From contig CP136067.1 in the NCBI GenBank assembly GCA_032622095.1, positions 134,915,990-134,979,989 on the forward strand: a stretch of 64,000 bases of DNA, read 5' to 3'. This document shows positions 61,801 to 64,000 of the stretch, in pieces. Position numbers and translations under genes: made by a program. The stretch's first letter is position 1; every line of letters starts with the position of its first letter. The DNA comes from Siphonodentalium dalli (lineage: Eukaryota; Mollusca; Scaphopoda; Gadilida; Siphonodentaliidae). The notes below the pieces were generated by a model. It worked only from the letters and a program-made list of their open reading frames with translations, did no database searches and was not told the origin of the DNA.

Positions 61801-62277
61801 TGCGGTTTCCCTTCTCACCCTATTTTGAATTCCCACACTGAAGTTATTTCATGGTATTCAAGAAGATCTTATTCCTTAAAAAGAACACTTTTCAATGTCT
61901 CAGTCTTCGTTTATTTCATATTCTTAGTTAATATAGCGTGTTTATTTCAGTTTGTACAAAGACAATAAAAAACATTGTTTAAACATGAGAAGCCATTAAT
62001 ATCGCGAACTAAAAAAAATAAAAAAAAGTTAAAAATTGTAGGTCTACCTATCAATTTGTAACCCTAACCAGACATTTAATTTTCTTTGCTAATTCTAAAG
62101 TGATATAGGTAGGTCTTGATAGAATTGAGCTAAAAGGCCTAGAATAGCATGAAAATACACACCTTAACGCTGCTAACCCAGTTGCGAACGTTACGAAATG
62201 AAGACTCGGAAGTGACGTCATACATTACAATGACTCCGTCAGCTTTCCTGAAGTATTGCTTCGTTATGCTGCGGAAC
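49800..62277 (-). CDS. Large Rab-family small GTPase, 3' exons (partial)
   Basis: Four exons on the minus strand join in phase to give the C-terminal 128 residues of a Rab GTPase. Exon A carries the segment after WDTAGQE ([20 protein letters not shown]). Exon B has the guanine-binding motif NKTD. Exon C has ETSAK, the G5 motif. Exon D has a helical tail and ends KRKCCG-stop, a CCX prenylation signal for membrane anchoring. All junctions are GT-AG. The FRKADGV..MYD signature is what I recall of the EF-hand Rabs CRACR2A, RASEF and Rab44, which act in calcium signalling and vesicle traffic, so I place it there by inference. The switch and P-loop exons, and any EF-hands, lie beyond the right edge. 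Introns are 6.8, 1.0 and 4.4 kb and are full of MITEs. Confidence 0.9.
50071..50470 (+). mobile_element. piggyBac-type MITE, family A, copy 3
   Basis: 400 bp with TTAA ends, the same layout as copy 2, and hairpins at 50223-50291 and 50372-50440. It lies in the last intron of the Rab gene, close to exon D. Confidence 0.9.
50471..50847. other. Intronic, no feature recognised
   Basis: Between MITE A3 and repeat F; nothing coding. Confidence 0.35.
50848..51150 (+). repeat. Dispersed repeat F, copy 1
   Basis: 'aaagtgatgtgaaacactct', 'gaataatcttgctcaaagta' and 'gtggtatggtcgatttcttt' are shared with 51634-51955 (same strand) and 55525-55815 (opposite strand). Confidence 0.75.
51151..51633 (+). repeat. 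Tandem 155-bp repeat between the two F copies
   Basis: Two units with 'gagtctattgcaacaatatc', 'aggtttgtccgaaaaaaaa' and 'gagttatgggtcttagtttg'. It ends with hairpin GCATCTTAGATGC and 'gtaccccttgttat'. This type of repeat ending occurs widely in mollusc-like genomes. Confidence 0.6.
51634..51955 (+). repeat. Dispersed repeat F, copy 2
   Basis: Diverged copy of 50848-51150, with the same order of phrases. Confidence 0.75.
52127..52340. repeat. Inverted/tandem repeat with two CRE-like sites
   Basis: AATCACTTGATTGAACTGGTG (52127) is inverted at about 52250-52275 and again at about 52315-52335. The two inverted copies include TTGACGTCACC, a full TGACGTCA palindrome as bound by CREB/ATF proteins. 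Whether it acts as such is unknown. Confidence 0.6.
52525..52594. repeat. 70-bp hairpin
   Basis: Arms GGAAATGTTCAGATAATAAG..CAACAAA and the inverted TTTGTTG..CTTATTATCTGAACATTCC around a 13-base loop, with few mismatches. Confidence 0.85.
52595..54237. other. Rab intron, no further feature recognised
   Basis: Unique-looking intronic DNA between exons C and D. A (CAAA)n patch lies near 53160. No extra exon with matching phase was found. Confidence 0.4.
54238..54314 (-). CDS. Rab gene exon C
   Basis: 77 nt: 25 codons plus two bases. Acceptor 'ctctttatttcag'. The peptide is [20 protein letters not shown] then IKALT, and the donor is GTAAGT. ETSAK is the G5 guanine-recognition motif. Confidence 0.93.
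54791..55310 (-). repeat. 40-bp minisatellite copied from an exon-intron junction
   Basis: About 13 tandem units (period 39-45 bp). Read on the minus strand they are GCAACGCTCGCTAAGGTGAG, then TGATAACATGGGGTGACAGA. The first unit coincides with the 3' end of Rab exon B and its donor. Ten units keep AG|GT and three have AT in place of GT (54832, 54991, 55194). A unit adds no full in-frame number of codons, and read-through meets a TGA seven codons into the intron. Confidence 0.93.
55275..55385 (-). CDS. Rab gene exon B (ends in the minisatellite)
   Basis: 111 nt, 37 codons, phase 0 at both ends. Acceptor 'tttctgtcttcag', then [18 protein letters not shown] and ending GATLAE|GTGAGT. The spacing from SSVK to GNK equals that of other Rabs, which supports direct A-B joining. 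The final 20-odd bases and the donor are the first unit of the 40-bp minisatellite that fills the adjacent intron. Confidence 0.92.
55525..55815 (-). repeat. Dispersed repeat F, copy 3 (inverted)
   Basis: Contains the complement of 'gtggtatggtcg' and 'gaataatcttgttcaaagta'. The 93-codon plus-strand frame over it is not conserved in the other copies. Confidence 0.75.
55816..56067. other. Intronic, nothing recognised
   Basis: Lies between repeat F and the next MITE. Confidence 0.35.
56068..56197. mobile_element. 130-bp MITE with CACCCATAGTAGC ends
   Basis: CACCCATAGTAGCTGAGAGTA at the left and TACTCTCGGCTACTATGGGTG at the right are inverted, as are 'attgtggttttaa' / 'ttaaaaccacaat' inside, so the whole unit folds. 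Superfamily unknown. Confidence 0.7.
56838..56993. mobile_element. 155-bp imperfect hairpin MITE
   Basis: GAATACCTACAGTTTTTGTT at the left matches the complement of 'caatgtaggtattcc' at the right. 'atctcatgagtgtctggaaa' pairs with 'tttccagccacgaatgagat'. No coding. Confidence 0.65.
57347..57559. mobile_element. mariner-type full-length palindromic MITE, copy 1
   Basis: Flanked by TA (57345-57346, 57560-57561). Termini CAGTAATGCTCTAATTAATC / GATTAATTAGAGCATTACTG continue as an almost perfect inverted repeat through GGCTTGTTGCCATTCATCGG to the centre. A TA target and CAGT start point to Tc1/mariner. 213 bp. Confidence 0.85.
57690..58110. repeat. Repeat G, copy near 58 kb
   Basis: 'cagaatgaggtccccagagg' (about 57738) and inverted 'caccctctggggacctcatt' (about 58068) enclose 'ccccaaatttgcagaagata'. 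A small fragment recurs at 58456-58490. Confidence 0.7.
58220..58417. mobile_element. mariner-type palindromic MITE, copy 2
   Basis: TA|CAGTAATGCCCTTAAATAAT start; the central GGAAAGCTCTC survives but part of the right half is deleted and the right end is eroded (GGGCATTATTTTA). Confidence 0.75.
58788..59094 (+). mobile_element. piggyBac-type MITE, family C, copy 1 (left end lost)
   Basis: Three hairpins in a row (58788-58855, 58883-58949, 58977-59044) with linkers 'ctaacaatatttacattgac' + 'cttttaa'. The right terminus reads ...GGAGCTGCGCTGG in complement and CATCATGAAAGGG|TTAA (59091-59094). No left terminus is present. The loops read TAGGGAG, the family C version. Confidence 0.75.
59782..60414 (+). 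mobile_element. piggyBac-type MITE, family C, copy 2, split by a family A insertion
   Basis: Termini TTAATCCTTCCATGATGGGA (59782) and TCCCACCATGAGAGGATTAA (ending 60414). First hairpin 59822-59890. The second (59913-60364) is interrupted at GCATTATCTTAA by MITE A4. Removing A4 and one TTAA restores a continuous hairpin. Confidence 0.85.
59927..60315 (+). mobile_element. piggyBac-type MITE, family A, copy 4 (nested)
   Basis: 389 bp with TTAA at 59927-59930 and 60312-60315, hairpins at 60070-60138 and 60217-60285. It is inserted inside the second hairpin of family C copy 2. Confidence 0.92.
60435..60467 (-). other. Candidate 33-nt microexon in the Rab intron
   Basis: 'ccttctcattgcag' then 33 nt (11 codons, phase 0) then GTATGT. 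In phase it could be spliced between exons A and B, but it would insert residues before the GNKxD strand, where Rabs keep a fixed length. It may be a chance splice-site pair. Confidence 0.2.
60468..61494. other. Rab intron, nothing further recognised
   Basis: Unique-looking DNA with short frames only. Confidence 0.35.
61495..61706. mobile_element. mariner-type palindromic MITE, copy 3
   Basis: TA-flanked (61493-61494, 61707-61708), termini CAGTAATGCCCTAAATAAT / ATTATTTAGGGAATTACTG. The centre GGAAAGCTCTCAGTGAGAGC makes an almost complete 212-bp palindrome. Confidence 0.88.
61709..62162. other. Rab intron, 3' flank of exon A
   Basis: Begins the 6.8-kb intron on the minus strand. No feature apart from poly-A rich patches. 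Confidence 0.35.
62163..62277 (-). CDS. Rab gene exon A
   Basis: 115 nt. Acceptor 'ctttcatttcag' precedes GTTCCGCAGC, and donor is AAG|GTGTGT. The first base completes a split codon, as expected after the WDTAGQE(R) segment, and 38 codons follow, ending SSVK in phase 0. They cover switch II, the next strand (GVIVMYDV) and the following helix. Confidence 0.92.
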
Positions 62278-62864
62278 CTGAAATGAAAGTACATTCCATC
62301 AGCTTTCCTGATGCAGGCATGGCATTTTTAGTGAATTTAAGAGAGCTGCATGCTAACCGTTTGAGAAGTGCATGTCTTGCATGCCATTTAGTAGATATCA
62401 TTCATCTGTTATTAGGCACAACATGAATTCATCTATTTTATCGCTATATGGTTATGGTTTTATTGAGATTCTGCCGGTGATTTACGACCCACCCCAACAA
62501 TCGGGGTAAAAAAACAAGTGGAATGACTGAGTCAATTATACATCAAGATAAAAAACAATTCATATCACTTGAAATATGGCTCCACTGGTGCAAAAGAATC
62601 ATCAAAAGTTCCGAAAGAGTTACTGTTGAGTTCTTGATATTATACCAGAACTTGAAACACATGGACTGATTGGCCACACACACTGAGGTATACCGATGCT
62701 TTCCAGAGAAGCCAGTCACACTGTAGAACGAATGCATTGAGTTAAAAAGTTTGTGCACGTAAGTATGCACACATCGTAACCACATTTTGAACACTGCATG
62801 TCCCGACTCCACGGCCTCTTCATAAACATACGTTGACTGGAATGTCCAATTTGGATTTACATAT
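62278..62864. other. Rab intron upstream of exon A
   Basis: An 89-codon minus-strand frame (62812-62543) has no recognisable domain. No upstream Rab exon (P-loop or WDTAGQE) was found here or to the window end. Confidence 0.4.
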
Positions 62865-63243
62865 TTAACCCTTTACCCAACAAACCGGCCAAATAAATCT
62901 TCAACAGCCTAAAATATCTTCGGTCTGTCTCAATAGAACCATAAAATATGGATATCATTGGAACCGGCTCCTTGACCACATTGTGATAGTTACAGTTATG
63001 CCCTGTGCCAATGCATTCTCTTATATATGCGAGTCGACCATAGGTCGCCTCGCATATATAAGAGAATGCATTGGCCTAAAAAATATCTTTTTTTAACACT
63101 TTTTCTTACATTCTTTAACAATTTTATAATTTTTAATGTGTTAAGCCAATGCATTCTCTTATATATGCGAGGCGACCTATGGTCGACTCGCATATATAAG
63201 AGAATGCATTGGCACAGGGCCGTTCTGTTGGGTAAAGGGTTAA
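62865..63243 (+). mobile_element. piggyBac-type MITE, family A, copy 5
   Basis: 379 bp with TTAA ends, termini CCCTTTACCCAACA / TGTTGGGTAAAGGG, hairpins at 63007-63075 and 63145-63213. It carries a small linker deletion relative to copies 2 and 3. Confidence 0.9.
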
Positions 63244-63360
63244 TACCAAATTACATCAGAAAACACATTCCTACAGATAGGAACAAGCCCACTCAGGTAA
63301 GTAGTCACACATCTCCATGAGCTATCCCTCAACTGCACCAGTTGCCACATATAGAACAGT

Positions 63361-63604
63361 TTAACCCTTTGAGTGCCAGGTCAATTTTTGTATCAACCCA
63401 TATACCCTGTGCCAATGCATTCTCTTATATATGCGAGTCGACCATAGGTCGCCTCGCATATATAAGAGAATGCATTGGCCTAACAATTTTTTTTTTTTTT
63501 TATAAATTTTTTACAATTTTAATAATTTATTCTTATATTCTTTAACAGACTTATTTTGTATGTTTAGGGCCGATAAGATCGGCCCCTGGCACTCAAAGGG
63601 TTAA
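63361..63604 (+). mobile_element. piggyBac-type MITE, family B, copy 2
   Basis: TTAA ends with CCCTTTGAGTGCCAGG / CCTGGCACTCAAAGGG and one hairpin (63411-63479). Near-identical to the copy at 11291-11527, 52 kb away. Confidence 0.9.
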
Positions 63605-64000
63605 AATACGTGATAAAAGTTTTAAATAAAATTAGTCCAAAAGGGAAATGGTCTGAAATTGTAATGGCGGCCTCTCCCATTTCAGTGCATGTTAATAGTC
63701 ACAGAACAAACGTATTTGAGGTGGCAAAGTTCGGGATGAACACTGAAGTATTATCCATGCTCGATTAAAAATTGTCAGTAATATGTAAGCACATCTGACA
63801 CACTCGCGAAATCCTATAATACATGAAGAAACATTAAAAGTTTTGAGCGGCCTCTCCAGCGCACATCCTTCCATGACGCATGTTTTCTCTATTCAACTTG
63901 CAAGTTCGAGAAGAAGTTTTTCTGCAGCATGTTGCTCATAGCTATTACAGCTGAGATTGACTAGTATGTGTCTTTCTGAATACAATTAATTGGTTGAAGA
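63605..64000. other. Right edge, no feature recognised
   Basis: No exon matching the start of a Rab domain was seen on the minus strand; the gene continues off the window. Confidence 0.4.

Noticed and set aside
63027..63193. Repeated frame [16 protein letters not shown] in many places
   Set aside because: It is the 69-bp hairpin read through; the same peptide appears on both strands because the DNA is palindromic.
1..64000. tRNA, rRNA or snRNA genes
   Set aside because: I looked for tRNA A/B-box patterns and cloverleaf arms by eye and saw none I could support; a tRNAscan run would be decisive.

Overview
The window is animal genomic DNA, very repeat-rich and gene-poor. It shows GT-AG introns of 1 to 7 kb, one split host gene of a metazoan family, LINEs, and many small DNA transposons. 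Several arrays (the 'gagttatggccct' type array at 39-42.6 kb, and the arrays opening with a GCCCCCGAC hairpin or ending CTAG or GAGCTAA) resemble repeats common in molluscs. A mollusc or other lophotrochozoan is my best guess, by inference only.

Layout. 1-1.44 kb: G-rich tandem array. 1.44-4.6 kb: foldback element FB1 (long inverted arms around a 42-bp minisatellite). 5.2-6.1 kb: two decayed Helitron-like copies. 9.04-10.98 kb: inverted and tandem array with a 58-bp perfect palindrome. 11-16.57 kb: nearly complete but dead LINE, whose ORF1 encodes an SGNH hydrolase and whose ORF2 encodes endonuclease plus reverse transcriptase; a piggyBac-type MITE sits in its 5' part. 18.4-22.7 kb: another piggyBac-type MITE, a Helitron-like element, a third minisatellite-bearing inverted-repeat element and about 700 bp of imperfect ATC repeat. 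23.8-29.4 kb: 5.6-kb foldback element FB2, apparently inserted into a second LINE remnant whose ORF1 encodes a PHD-like finger and coiled coil. 31.2-32.5 kb: two head-to-tail Helitron-like elements. 34.36-35.45 kb: Harbinger-type element. 35.7-48 kb: degenerate tandem arrays with MITEs.

The only confident host gene is on the minus strand: four 3' exons (62277-62163, 55385-55275, 54314-54238, 49884-49800) encode the C-terminal two thirds of a Rab GTPase domain ending in the prenylation motif CCG. It is closest in my judgement to the large EF-hand Rabs (CRACR2A/RASEF/Rab44 group). The upstream exons lie beyond the right edge. The exon B / intron junction has been amplified into about 13 copies of a 40-bp minisatellite, so the intron starts with an array of consensus 5' splice sites.

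The most striking repeat system is a 69-bp near-perfect palindrome. It occurs 17 times in nine piggyBac-type (TTAA) MITEs belonging to three families with different termini, with one, two or three hairpins per element. Most of these copies lie within or beside the introns of the Rab gene. One family C hairpin mutated to create a TTAA site and was then split by a family A insertion.
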